64,000 nucleotides of DNA, taken from the NCBI RefSeq assembly GCF_025211055.1, contig NZ_JAOARO010000094.1, forward strand, positions 92,882 through 156,881, written 5' to 3'. Shown piece after piece: positions 1 through 8,740 of this stretch. A program made the position numbers and the translations under genes. Within the stretch, counting starts at the first letter, position 1; the number at the start of each line of letters is the position of its first letter. The DNA comes from Vallitalea sp. GTDB taxonomy: Bacteria > Bacillota > Clostridia > Lachnospirales > Vallitaleaceae. The notes beneath the pieces are model-generated. The model saw only the letters and a list, made by a program, of their open reading frames with translations, had not been told where the DNA came from and made no database searches.

Positions 1-453
1 CAAATTAGTAACAACCAAGGGAGTTCCTCTGGTAATAATCAAAGTACTAATACTGATATTGACTATGCAAAAATTTATTCAGAAGTTAGTAAGTATATTG
101 ATGGCAAGCTTGAAGGTATAGGTGATAATACTGCAACAGCCAAGTTTGAGATTATTGAACTTGAAGCAGGACAAAAACTTATTTGTAAGGATAGCTCGGA
201 AGTTATTTTAAGAGCTGGTTCAGCTACTATAATTGGTAATGAAACAGGTGATGGAATTTCGGATATTACCATTGGTATAGATTTGGCTATGGGTGTTGTT
301 GTGCCTAAGAATCATTTACTTATTGTTCCAAGGGATGATGGAAGAGGATTACAGATTGTGAGTAAAGCTTATGTTATGGTTAAGGGTGAGTATAGTGTAG
401 AGGATGAGGTTGCTAGTAAAGAAGAGGTAGAACCAAATAGTGGTGAAAGTTAG
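1..453 (+). CDS. C-terminal part of an unknown protein
   Basis: Frame 1 is open from the first base to the TAG at 451-453, so this is the last 150 residues of a gene that begins outside the window. The visible part starts with a Ser/Asn/Gln/Thr-rich linker (about residues 1-18), then a compact domain with the segments EAGQKLIC, EVILRAG and HLLIVPRDDGRG, and ends in an acidic tail. I recognise the domain pattern from conserved hypothetical Firmicutes proteins, where it follows a low-complexity linker, but no function is known to me. The linker suggests a tethered or exported domain, which is inference. The minus-strand ORF over the same place is a shadow. Confidence 0.75.
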   Translation, partial: QISNNQGSSSGNNQSTNTDIDYAKIYSEVSKYIDGKLEGIGDNTATAKFEIIELEAGQKLICKDSSEVILRAGSATIIGNETGDGISDITIGIDLAMGVVVPKNHLLIVPRDDGRGLQIVSKAYVMVKGEYSVEDEVASKEEVEPNSGES

Positions 454-601
454 AGTTGAATTTAGATAGGTTAACGGAAGTCCCGGGGCTAGGGATAGCT
501 CGTGAGATGTATGCGGAGTTATGAGATAAGTATGAAGTATACAAACTGTAGCTTTTTTAGAGACTGAAATGATCAATAGCCAATCGGTTATGTAGCTTAG
601 A

Positions 602-778
602 AGAAAAAGTGTTTCGTGATTATATTGATGATTATTTCGTGGCAAAATAGTATATGTATATGTGGAGTAGTGAGGCAGGACGCCGAACCCAGCTTTTAGC
701 TCAGGATGAGCAAGTAGCTGGCGTAACATATACATATACTGTTTTGCAAAAACCAAGTCAGAACAAAACACTTTTTCT
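602..778. repeat. 177-base intergenic inverted-repeat element with GC-rich core
   Basis: Outer arms 602-617 and 763-778 match as inverted repeats at 15 of 16 positions. Inner arms 642-662 and 727-747 match at 20 of 21. Inside these, 689-694 pairs with 716-721 and 699-703 with 707-711, giving a branched or nested hairpin. The core 661-725 is about 55% G+C against roughly 30% around it. There is no credible ORF. The composition and nesting suggest a dispersed palindromic element or a structured RNA. The rest of 454-906 holds a further small stem near 577-592 (ATAGCC/GGTTAT) and the promoter of the next operon. Confidence 0.7.
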
Positions 779-844
779 GATCGACCTAAACTCAATCCTA
801 GTAAGAAACTATACAAAAGCAAGATAGTTTTTAATAACATTTTA

Positions 845-853
845 TGGTATAAT
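845..853 (+). promoter_or_regulatory. extended -10 promoter of the polysaccharide operon
   Basis: TGG followed by TATAAT at 848-853 is an extended -10 element. The -35 region around 825-830 (TAGTTT) is poor. It lies 54 bases before the first gene of the cluster and just after the hairpin element, so transcription would start near 860. Confidence 0.5.
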
Positions 854-906
854 TCTATAAAGAAAATACAAGATTATTTATTAGTAAAGTAAAGCGAGGC
901 CCCCAT

Positions 907-2367
907 ATGAAGGCAAATACATCAAAAAAAGTTATTTCAAAAGATATAATGTTTTATCTTCCTGCTAAAATCTTGGAAGGTGTAGTAGGATTTATTACAA
1001 TTGGAGTATATACACGATTATTTACACCAGAAATCTATGGGGATTACGGTGTTATAAATCCAACTATAAATGTTATCTTTTTAATTATATTAGGTTGGTT
1101 GATGCATTCTTTATATAGATATATTAATGCATACAAAGATAAAAATAATGTAGAAGAGTTATGTTCCACTGCATTTGTAAGTTATATAACACTAGTAGGT
1201 ATTGTTTTTATTATATTGCTAGTATTTCAATTAATTGGTAGCGACATTATAGCAACCAAGTTGTTTTTTAGTTCTTTTTTTATGTTTGTGGCATATGGTT
1301 TGAATCAAATTTTAATGAATCTTTTGGTTGCAATAAAGAAAATTAAACTGAATTTGGTATTATCCTTATGTGGAGTTGTTTTAAAACTCCTACTTACCAT
1401 ATTATTAGCCTTTAATTTCCAAAGGTCTGTAATTATTATATTAATTGCTAATGGAACTGTAGATTTGTTAAAAGCAATAATTGTATTTATTAAATTAAGA
1501 GGGTACAGATATATTAATTTTGGTAGAGCATCAAAGGGTACTTTTGATGTAATGATAAAATACGGTTTTCCTTTGATTGGTTTGAGTTTGACTATGTTTG
1601 TACTAAATATCTCTGATAGATATGTTATAATATATTTCTGTGGAAGGGATGTTTCAGGTATATATACAGCAAACTATTCATTAGCATCAGCAGTTTATAC
1701 AATGATGATGATGGGTATAATGAGAGCAGTTTACCCTAATTTGTTAGATGCTTGGGGTAAAAAGGATATGGTTAGGACTAAAGATATATTAGCTAGTGGA
1801 GTTAGGTATTATCTGTTGATATGTATACCCGCTACTGTTGGATTAGTTATGTTATCAAAACCTATTTCTAGGATATGTTTAGCTGGAGAATATCAAGATG
1901 GTTATGCTATTATAGGTTTGGCTTCTGTAGGAATGTTGTTTTTTGGATTATCGGAGTACTGTAATAAGGCATGGGAACTTACTGCTAATACTAAAGTGAT
2001 TTTAATTAATAGTTTGATTAGTGGGTTGATTAATATAGTACTTAATATAATATTAGTACCTATCTATGGATATAAAGTTGCGGCAATAACTACGATGATA
2101 TCTTTTGTATTATATTTTGTATTGAGTTTTACTGGAGCAAAAAAAGTATTAATCTGGAAATTAAAACCTATAATATATATACGTATAGTAGGTAGTGCAT
2201 TAGCTTTTGGTGTATTATTAATAATCGCAGTGTCTTCCTTGGAATTTAGTGTGCCAATATTACTTTTATCAATAGTTTTATCTATAATTATATATGGTGT
2301 GCTATTATTAGTTACTGGAGAATTGACAGAAGAATTAAAGATGATACGTAGATTATTTAGAAGATAA
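907..2367 (+). CDS. Wzx-type oligosaccharide flippase
   Basis: The protein has 486 residues and is hydrophobic almost throughout, with about 12-14 predicted membrane segments, the size and profile of the polysaccharide biosynthesis/MATE-like flippases (PST family). Such proteins move undecaprenyl-linked oligosaccharides from the inner to the outer face of the membrane. A charged start (KANTSKK) precedes the first helix, as is common in the family. It opens a run of same-strand genes with short gaps; the next gene begins 24 bases downstream. The substrate cannot be read from the sequence; the neighbours (ManNAcA, pyruvyl and acyl transfer functions) suggest a cell-wall-linked polymer. No truncation is seen. 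Confidence 0.85.
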   Translation: MKANTSKKVISKDIMFYLPAKILEGVVGFITIGVYTRLFTPEIYGDYGVINPTINVIFLIILGWLMHSLYRYINAYKDKNNVEELCSTAFVSYITLVGIVFIILLVFQLIGSDIIATKLFFSSFFMFVAYGLNQILMNLLVAIKKIKLNLVLSLCGVVLKLLLTILLAFNFQRSVIIILIANGTVDLLKAIIVFIKLRGYRYINFGRASKGTFDVMIKYGFPLIGLSLTMFVLNISDRYVIIYFCGRDVSGIYTANYSLASAVYTMMMMGIMRAVYPNLLDAWGKKDMVRTKDILASGVRYYLLICIPATVGLVMLSKPISRICLAGEYQDGYAIIGLASVGMLFFGLSEYCNKAWELTANTKVILINSLISGLINIVLNIILVPIYGYKVAAITTMISFVLYFVLSFTGAKKVLIWKLKPIIYIRIVGSALAFGVLLIIAVSSLEFSVPILLLSIVLSIIIYGVLLLVTGELTEELKMIRRLFRR

Positions 2368-2391
2368 AAAAATGTATAGGATGTTATAATT

Positions 2392-2919
2392 ATGGGAGTA
2401 AAGAAAAAGATTTGTTTAGGGTTTTACTACTTAATTGGGAAAAAAATGCCTGAATCTGATAGCTTGATAAGTTTTGGAGCAAAAAGATTTAGGAGATTTT
2501 TATGCAAAAATATATTTGAATATGCGTCAAAATCATGTAATATAGAAAAAGGAGTTTTCTTTGGCAATGGACAAGATATATCTATTGGTGATAACTCGGG
2601 AATAGGTTTACATGCTAGAATTCAGGGTCCCCTAAGTATTGGTGATAATGTTATGATGGGACCAGATGTAATTATATATACTAAGAATCATGTAACCAAA
2701 AGAACTGATATACCAATGATTGAACAAGGGGTAACTGAACCTGAGAAAGTAGTTATTGGTGATGATGTTTGGATTGGAGCTAGGGTAATAATACTTCCAG
2801 GGGTAACAATTGGTGAAGGAAGTGTTGTAGGAGCTGGTTCAGTGGTGACAAAAGATGTTGAACCATATTCTGTTGTGGGTGGAGTTCCAACTAAGAGAAT
2901 TAAGTTAAGAAAAACCTGA
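2392..2919 (+). CDS. left-handed beta-helix acyltransferase (WbbJ/NodL type)
   Basis: 175 residues. Hexapeptide repeats of the [LIV]-G-x4 type run from about residue 60 to 165 (for example SIGDNV, VIGDDVWIG, TIGEGSVVGAGSVV), the left-handed beta-helix fold of sugar O-acetyltransferases. The family's catalytic His is visible in YTKNH (about H100). The C-terminal VVGGVPTKRIK is the usual end motif, normally GVPAK. The enzyme probably transfers an acetyl group from acetyl-CoA to a sugar hydroxyl or amine of the polysaccharide in the cytoplasm. The first 50 residues lack repeats, as in the O-acetyltransferase branch. The acceptor is unknown. Confidence 0.85.
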   Translation: MGVKKKICLGFYYLIGKKMPESDSLISFGAKRFRRFLCKNIFEYASKSCNIEKGVFFGNGQDISIGDNSGIGLHARIQGPLSIGDNVMMGPDVIIYTKNHVTKRTDIPMIEQGVTEPEKVVIGDDVWIGARVIILPGVTIGEGSVVGAGSVVTKDVEPYSVVGGVPTKRIKLRKT

Positions 2920-2941
2920 TTAATTGAGGATATGATATAAA

Positions 2942-3925
2942 ATGAAAGCGTTAAAAATAATCATTTTAATTACAATAGCTATAAGTCTATTATCTGTATG
3001 CAGTAGCAGGAATACTGATGAAGATGATATTAATAAAGATATATGGGTTATACAAGATAATGATAAGATTAGTATTGGTTATAGATATAATGAGGAAGAA
3101 GATATATGGATTCAATTTGCTAAAAGAGGTATTAATGAATTAATGCAGATTTCTAATATATCTACATCACCTATACAAGATAATATGACAATCTATACTT
3201 TTAATAAGCTAGTCAAAGTAGAGTTAATGGATAGCTGTACTGACTGGATAGGTCCATATATGGTTAGAAAAGGTCTTAAGAAATCAACTTATAAGCCTAG
3301 GTTTACAGGAGGGTGGCATAGCGTTGATGATAAAGACGGAACTGCTAAGATGATTGACTATAGTGTTATAATAGATGGTGATGTTAATAATAATAATATA
3401 AAGAAGGCTTCGAATGTTACAATAACAGTTAAAAATAATATTCAAGGATATAATACGCTTGAAAGTAAAGAAGAGATTTTACAAGAAACTGTTATTTATA
3501 ATATTAATAGTAAAGATATACAGGTTGAAGTTAGTATCAAAGCGTTAGATGATATCGTTATTGAGAGGTATTATGGTTTACAGACACAGAATTCTCTATA
3601 TAAAGGTATTAGATATGAGGGTTCTGACGATACTAAATTTGATTCCTATGAAACTAGTAACTCTCCACCTAAGAATGATAATTATATTAATAAGTTTACT
3701 CTGGACTCAGAAGATGGGATGCATATTCTTGAAGCTTACTTGAATAATGAATATGGTTTAGGAATAGGTGAATATGTAGATGAATCTTTGCCATATGCTT
3801 TTACATTGAGCTATGGAAAAAGTTATTTTAATATAGTAAACGGTAAAGAGTTATTTATAAAAAAGGGAGAGACAGCTGGCTGGAAAGGAAAATATATTTT
3901 AAGATATAATAATGATATCAATTAG
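2942..3925 (+). CDS. unknown exported protein, possible lipoprotein
   Basis: 327 residues that I do not recognise. The N-terminus MKALKIIILITIAISLLSVC is a short charged start, a hydrophobic stretch and a Cys at residue 20. LSVC resembles a lipobox, but Val at position -1 is unusual, so lipid attachment is uncertain. The rest is hydrophilic and rich in beta-forming residues, Asn, Asp and Tyr, with no cysteine cluster or catalytic motif I can name. It lies inside the polysaccharide operon, 22 bases after the acetyltransferase and 38 before the UDP-sugar dehydrogenase. A surface-exposed accessory role in the polymer system is inference only. Confidence 0.7.
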   Translation: MKALKIIILITIAISLLSVCSSRNTDEDDINKDIWVIQDNDKISIGYRYNEEEDIWIQFAKRGINELMQISNISTSPIQDNMTIYTFNKLVKVELMDSCTDWIGPYMVRKGLKKSTYKPRFTGGWHSVDDKDGTAKMIDYSVIIDGDVNNNNIKKASNVTITVKNNIQGYNTLESKEEILQETVIYNINSKDIQVEVSIKALDDIVIERYYGLQTQNSLYKGIRYEGSDDTKFDSYETSNSPPKNDNYINKFTLDSEDGMHILEAYLNNEYGLGIGEYVDESLPYAFTLSYGKSYFNIVNGKELFIKKGETAGWKGKYILRYNNDIN

Positions 3926-3963
3926 AAAAGTTTTTAATACTCATATAGAAAGGATTGAACAGA

Positions 3964-5226
3964 GTGAAAGAAAAGATTTGTGTACTAGGTCTTGGTTATA
4001 TTGGACTACCTACTGCTGCTATGTTTGCTAGCAATGGATTTGATATAATCGGTGTGGATGTTAATGAAAAAGTTGTTAATGCTTTAAACAAAGGCGAGAT
4101 AATAATAGAAGAACCTTATTTAGATGTAATGGTAAGGGATGTTGTTGTTTCAGGTAAATTGAAGGCTTCAGTTAAACCTGAGATTTCAGATGTTTATATT
4201 ATTGCTGTACCAACTCCTATTAATGAAGATAAGACTGCTGATATGTCTTATGTTATTAGTGCAACAAGATCAATTGTTCCATTAGTTAAGAAAGGCGATA
4301 TAATAATTCTTGAATCTACTTCACCACCAAAAACAGTAGAAGATATTATTGTTCCAATATTAAAAGAATCTTCACTTAATGTAGAAGAAGATTTATATAT
4401 TGCACATTCACCTGAACGAGTTATACCTGGTAAAATTCTATTTGAACTTGTAGAGAATAACAGAATCGTTGGTGGAATAGATGAAGAATCAGCACTAAAG
4501 GTTAAGAAGTTATATCAATCCTTTGTAAAAGGAGAAATATATACAACTAACGCTACTACTGCTGAGATGTGTAAATTAACTGAAAATACTTTTAGAGATG
4601 TTAATATAGCACTTGCTAATGAGTTAGCAATGATTTGTGAGCAGATGAATATTAATGTATGGGATGTAATAAAATTCTCCAATAAACACCCTAGAGTTAA
4701 CCTACATCAACCTGGACCAGGAGTTGGAGGTCATTGTATAGCAGTTGATCCATGGTTCATAGTGGAGAAATTCCCAGAGACTACTAAGATGATAACATTA
4801 AGCAGGACTATAAATGATAGCATGCCAGAATATGTATTTAATAAAAGTAGAAAAATTCTTGGTACTCTAAAAGATAAAAAGGTTACAATACTTGGTATAA
4901 CATATAAACCAGATGTTGATGATATGAGAGAGAGTCCTATAATTGAACTCATTGAACTTATAGAAGAGGTAAGTGGTATTACTATTTCTATACATGATCC
5001 TTATGTACAGGATTTTAAATACCTTGAAAAAGACATATATACTGCATGTAAAGATAGTGATTTAGTTATACTTGGAGTAAATCACCAATTATTTAGTGAT
5101 GCTAATATGGATAGAATATATAAAGACATGAAACAAGCTAATATATTGGATACAAGAAATTTCTTTAATGAAAAAACACTAGTGGAAATAGGATTCAATT
5201 ATAATTTATTAGGAAAAGGAAAATAA
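3964..5226 (+). CDS. wecC: UDP-N-acetyl-D-mannosamine dehydrogenase
   Basis: 420 residues from the GTG at 3964, chosen because AAAGGA at 3949-3954 lies 9 bases upstream; a TTG at 3955 would abut it. The enzyme oxidises UDP-ManNAc to UDP-ManNAcA with two NAD+ in the cytoplasm. Visible are the Rossmann signature GLGYIG (residues 9-14), the central domain, and GGHCIAVDPWF with catalytic Cys near residue 258, typical of WecC-like dehydrogenases, followed by the C-terminal UDP-binding domain (GITYKPDVDDMRESP). Its partner UDP-GlcNAc 2-epimerase is not in the window. A related substrate such as UDP-GlcNAc or UDP-Glc is possible, but the HCIAVDPWF pattern favours ManNAc. Confidence 0.85.
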   Translation: MKEKICVLGLGYIGLPTAAMFASNGFDIIGVDVNEKVVNALNKGEIIIEEPYLDVMVRDVVVSGKLKASVKPEISDVYIIAVPTPINEDKTADMSYVISATRSIVPLVKKGDIIILESTSPPKTVEDIIVPILKESSLNVEEDLYIAHSPERVIPGKILFELVENNRIVGGIDEESALKVKKLYQSFVKGEIYTTNATTAEMCKLTENTFRDVNIALANELAMICEQMNINVWDVIKFSNKHPRVNLHQPGPGVGGHCIAVDPWFIVEKFPETTKMITLSRTINDSMPEYVFNKSRKILGTLKDKKVTILGITYKPDVDDMRESPIIELIELIEEVSGITISIHDPYVQDFKYLEKDIYTACKDSDLVILGVNHQLFSDANMDRIYKDMKQANILDTRNFFNEKTLVEIGFNYNLLGKGK

Positions 5227-5227
5227 A

Positions 5228-6487
5228 ATGAAAAGAAAAGTCTTAATGGTAGCTAATCAATTTCCACCAATGGGTGGCTCAGGAGTTCAAAGAAGTGTAA
5301 AATTTGCTAAATATTTGAGAGAATTTGAATGGGAACCCATTGTATTTACAAGAGAAAGTAATAAAGGTTTAATTGATGAATCATTACTTCAGGATATACC
5401 TAAGGATTTGAAAGTAATAAGAACTAAATCTTATGACTTGAATGAGCTAGGGAAACCTTTTAATTTAGTTGGGAAATTCATATCTAGGAAGATATTGATA
5501 CCTGATGGTGATAGAATATGGTACGAAAAGAATAAAGACATTCTCTTAGAATATATAAAGGAGAATGATATTGATGTTTTATATACCACATCTTACCCAT
5601 ATAGCGACCATTTGTTAGGCTTATATGTGAAAAAACATATGCCTGATCTAAAATGGGTAGTGGATTTTAGGGATGAGTGGTGTAATAATCCATATATTCT
5701 TGATATGGGATATTCTAAAAGCCGTATGGATAAGGAACGTAGAATGGAAAGAGAAGTAGTTGGTAATTGCGATTATTTTATTACTAATACACCTTTAATG
5801 CTGAAGAATTTTTTGAAAGACTATAATATAGAAGATAAATCATACGTAATACCTAATGGTTATGATGAAGAGGATTTCTGTAATCTCAGTAAGGATTATG
5901 TGAAAAAAGATAAACTCATCATTACTTACTCAGGTTCAATGTATGGAAGAAGAAAACCAGATTATTTTTTACAAGCGGTGAGTGAATTAATAAATGAGAA
6001 AAAAATTGATAAAAATGACATATTAATAAGATTTATAGGCAATATTCCTAATAAGAAAATAAATGAGATAAATGATACTTATTCTTTAAAGGGGGTAGTT
6101 AAATATTTACCTTATATGGAACATAAGAAGAGTATTGAAAAGCTTATAGAGTCAGATATTCTATTGTTTATTATTGGTGAAGGTAAAGGTGCAGAGAATT
6201 TCTATTCGGGCAAAGTATTTGAATACATGAATACCAATAGACCTATATTAGCATTAGTACCACCAAAAGGTGTTGCTGCTGATGTAATAAGAGAAACCAA
6301 TACAGGATATATATCCGAAACAACCAATGTAAGCAGTATAAAAGACTTGATGATTAAGTTATATACAGATTGGAAGAATAATACTATTCAGATACAACCA
6401 GGTTGGGACATAATCAAAACTTTTGAGAGAAAAGAATTGACTAAACAACTTGTTACAGTATTTAATAAGGCTTATGATAACAGGTAG
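5228..6487 (+). CDS. glycosyltransferase, GT4-like
   Basis: 419 residues. The start lies one base after the wecC stop, so the two are probably translationally coupled. The N-terminal domain has the glycine-rich loop PPMGGSGVQR (about residues 13-22), which binds donor phosphate in GT-B enzymes, and the C-terminal half carries GKVFEYMNTNRPILA (about 335-350), equivalent to the nucleotide-binding E-x7-E region of GT4 transferases. It probably adds a sugar to the lipid-linked repeat at the inner membrane face. Donor and acceptor cannot be told. Genes of this form are frequent in capsule and secondary polymer clusters. Confidence 0.8.
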   Translation: MKRKVLMVANQFPPMGGSGVQRSVKFAKYLREFEWEPIVFTRESNKGLIDESLLQDIPKDLKVIRTKSYDLNELGKPFNLVGKFISRKILIPDGDRIWYEKNKDILLEYIKENDIDVLYTTSYPYSDHLLGLYVKKHMPDLKWVVDFRDEWCNNPYILDMGYSKSRMDKERRMEREVVGNCDYFITNTPLMLKNFLKDYNIEDKSYVIPNGYDEEDFCNLSKDYVKKDKLIITYSGSMYGRRKPDYFLQAVSELINEKKIDKNDILIRFIGNIPNKKINEINDTYSLKGVVKYLPYMEHKKSIEKLIESDILLFIIGEGKGAENFYSGKVFEYMNTNRPILALVPPKGVAADVIRETNTGYISETTNVSSIKDLMIKLYTDWKNNTIQIQPGWDIIKTFERKELTKQLVTVFNKAYDNR

Positions 6488-6537
6488 AATTATAGCTGTG
6501 GAAGTTATGAGATATAACAGTAGGAAGGTTGAATGTT

Positions 6538-7662
6538 ATGAAAATATTACATCTTATTAGTGGAGGAGATAATGGAGGAGCAAAGACTCATGTCATTACT
6601 CTATTAAAAGAATTAAGTAAGCATGCTGATATAACACTTGTATGCCTTTTAGAAGAAAGTTTTGCAAAAGAAGCAAGAGAGCAAGGTATTAACGTTGTTG
6701 TTCTAAAACAAAGTAAAAGATATAAGTTAGACATTGTTAATCGTCTGGTTGAAATGCTGAAAGAAGATAAATATGATATACTTCATTGTCATGGAGCAAG
6801 AGCTAATTTTTTAGGGATGTTTATCAAAAAGAAATATTCTATACCTACTGTATCTACTATACATAGCGATTATAAATCAGATTTTGATAACAACTTATAT
6901 AAAAAAATAGTATATACGACTTTGAATTATTTTAGTTTAAAAAAAATGGATTATTTTATAGCTATAACTAACCAGTTTAAACAAATGTTAGTAGATAGAG
7001 GATTCAAGGATAATAAGATTTTTGTAGCCTATAATGGTACTAGGATAATTGAAAAATATTATTCTCTATCTAAACAAGAATTTTTAGATAGATATAATAT
7101 TGAATATGATGAAAATAAGATCTATGTAGGTATTGTCACAAGACTTCATCCAGTAAAAGGAATACCTGTATTTCTAAAAGCTGCTGCAAAAGTGTTAAAA
7201 ACATCTAGTGATATCCTGTTTTTGATTGCTGGTAATGGTGATGAAAAACATACTGAAAAATATAAGGAATTTGTTATTAATAATAATCTAGGAGATAAAA
7301 TTAGATTTCTTGGATTTGTTAAAGATATTGATAATTTCTATAATGCTATAGATATTAATACATTAACCTCTCATAGTGAGAGTTTTCCATATGCATTATT
7401 AGAAGGTTCCCTTAACAAGAAAGCTACTATTAGTTCAGCAGTAGGTGGAATTCCAGAGATGATTATACATGAAGAATCAGGATTGTTATTTGAAGATAAT
7501 AATTATAAACAATTAGCAGAATATATTATACAGCTTGCTAAAGATGGAGAGTTAAGGAGTAGGTACAGTGAAAATCTGCATAGCAGGATAAAAAATAATT
7601 TTTCTGATGTAGATATGGCACAGTCACATTTAGAAATATATAACAAAATACTAAAGAATTGA
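6538..7662 (+). CDS. glycosyltransferase family 4 protein
   Basis: 374 residues from the ATG at 6538, which has AGGAAGG 9 bases upstream; an in-frame TTG at 6529 abuts that site and is unlikely. It has the GT-B pattern: N-terminal HLISGGDNGGAKTH donor loop, a DILHCHGARA segment, then a C-terminal Rossmann domain with GIVTRLHPVKGI (about 200) and SHSESFPYALLEGSLNKK (about 280-297), the retaining GT4 signature including the E-x7-E-like motif. It should transfer a nucleotide-activated hexose with retention of configuration during repeat-unit assembly. The exact sugar is unknown. Confidence 0.85.
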   Translation: MKILHLISGGDNGGAKTHVITLLKELSKHADITLVCLLEESFAKEAREQGINVVVLKQSKRYKLDIVNRLVEMLKEDKYDILHCHGARANFLGMFIKKKYSIPTVSTIHSDYKSDFDNNLYKKIVYTTLNYFSLKKMDYFIAITNQFKQMLVDRGFKDNKIFVAYNGTRIIEKYYSLSKQEFLDRYNIEYDENKIYVGIVTRLHPVKGIPVFLKAAAKVLKTSSDILFLIAGNGDEKHTEKYKEFVINNNLGDKIRFLGFVKDIDNFYNAIDINTLTSHSESFPYALLEGSLNKKATISSAVGGIPEMIIHEESGLLFEDNNYKQLAEYIIQLAKDGELRSRYSENLHSRIKNNFSDVDMAQSHLEIYNKILKN

Positions 7663-7691
7663 ATTAGGTATATACAGAAAGGAAGGTAAAT

Positions 7692-8183
7692 ATGAAAATA
7701 ATTGATAAGAATGGTAAATTATTTGGCAAGATTAACATTATGGATATAATAATTATTCTTTTAGTAATAGTGATAGGTTTTGCTGTTTATAGTAAATATA
7801 AAAAAGATAGTGAGACTGTTGTTTCATCCACTAAAAAAGATATATATATTGTTGCAGAAGCTTATTCACAAGCACCAGAAATAACAGAGTCTATTGTAGA
7901 AGGAGAAACTCTGGTTGCGCAGAATAAATATCAATCTGGAAATATAGATTATGTGGAGATAACAGATGATGATTATGTTACAACCACAAAAGATGGAAAG
8001 CTTATAGCAACAAAAGATACAAGCAGAAAAAGAATTGAAGTTGGAATTAAATGCAAAGCTAATATAAATGGACCATACATTGATAGTGGTGGACAAGAGA
8101 TAAAAGTTGGACTGCCATATTGGATTAAAACCAGTAATGGTCAAATAAAAGGCGTTGTTAAAGAAATTAGATTAGAGCAATAA
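7692..8183 (+). CDS. DUF4330 membrane-anchored protein, copy 1
   Basis: 163 residues preceded by AAAGGAAGG. The N-terminus IIDKNGKLFGKINIMD followed by one hydrophobic helix (about residues 17-36) is the DUF4330 pattern. The remainder is a soluble domain, probably on the outer face, with a conserved-looking end GGQEIKVGLPYWIKT. It resembles the next gene along its whole length, so the two arose by duplication. DUF4330 proteins often sit in polysaccharide clusters; their role is not known to me. An assembly, export or linkage accessory role is inference from position between a glycosyltransferase and the polymerase/ligase-like gene. Confidence 0.8.
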   Translation: MKIIDKNGKLFGKINIMDIIIILLVIVIGFAVYSKYKKDSETVVSSTKKDIYIVAEAYSQAPEITESIVEGETLVAQNKYQSGNIDYVEITDDDYVTTTKDGKLIATKDTSRKRIEVGIKCKANINGPYIDSGGQEIKVGLPYWIKTSNGQIKGVVKEIRLEQ

Positions 8184-8213
8184 GGAGAACGATAATATAA
8201 GGGAGAGAAATAG

Positions 8214-8702
8214 ATGAAGATTATAAATGAAAAAGGAAAACTATTTGGATTAATTAATATTATTGACTTGATAACCATTTTTCTTATTATTGCATTAGTT
8301 CTAGGAGCATTATACAAATTCAAGGGCAATGATATTAGTGTGTTAGGTTCCAACAAAACAAAAGAGATGGAATATGTTGTTAGATTAATACCTAACTATG
8401 AATATTTCTTTGGACAATATAATGTAGGAGACAAATTGGTTCAAGATAAAAGAGTATTGGATGCAACTATAACTGATATAAAAATTCAAGATTATTATAA
8501 ATCTGTAGGAGATGAAAATGGTGTAGTATCCGTTCAGAAACATCCCTTATATAAGCAGGCATTCATAACTATAAAAGGAACTGTATCTGATAAAGACCCT
8601 ATTTTTAAATTGGGGGAACAAGAAATAAGAGTTGGATGTAGTAATTTTGTAAGAACTAAATTATGTGCGTTGCCAGGTTTTATATATGAAGTTAAAAAAT
8701 AA
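8214..8702 (+). CDS. DUF4330 membrane-anchored protein, copy 2
   Basis: 162 residues, 30 bases after its paralogue. It has the same plan: IINEKGKLFGLINIID, one transmembrane helix (about 15-36), then a soluble domain ending in LGEQEIRVGCSNFVRT, equivalent to the last motif of the first copy. The two are clearly alike but strongly diverged in the middle, so the duplication is not recent. They might form a heteromer at the membrane, which is inference. The start has GGGAGAG upstream (8199-8206). There are no catalytic motifs; function unknown. Confidence 0.8.
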   Translation: MKIINEKGKLFGLINIIDLITIFLIIALVLGALYKFKGNDISVLGSNKTKEMEYVVRLIPNYEYFFGQYNVGDKLVQDKRVLDATITDIKIQDYYKSVGDENGVVSVQKHPLYKQAFITIKGTVSDKDPIFKLGEQEIRVGCSNFVRTKLCALPGFIYEVKK

Positions 8703-8740
8703 TAACTTGACTCAGGAAATATAAGAGAGGAAAGAAAGCT

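Noticed and set aside
349..840. 163-residue minus-strand ORF
   Set aside because: It runs antisense through the end of the first gene and across the hairpin element, has no ribosome site and no recognisable domain.
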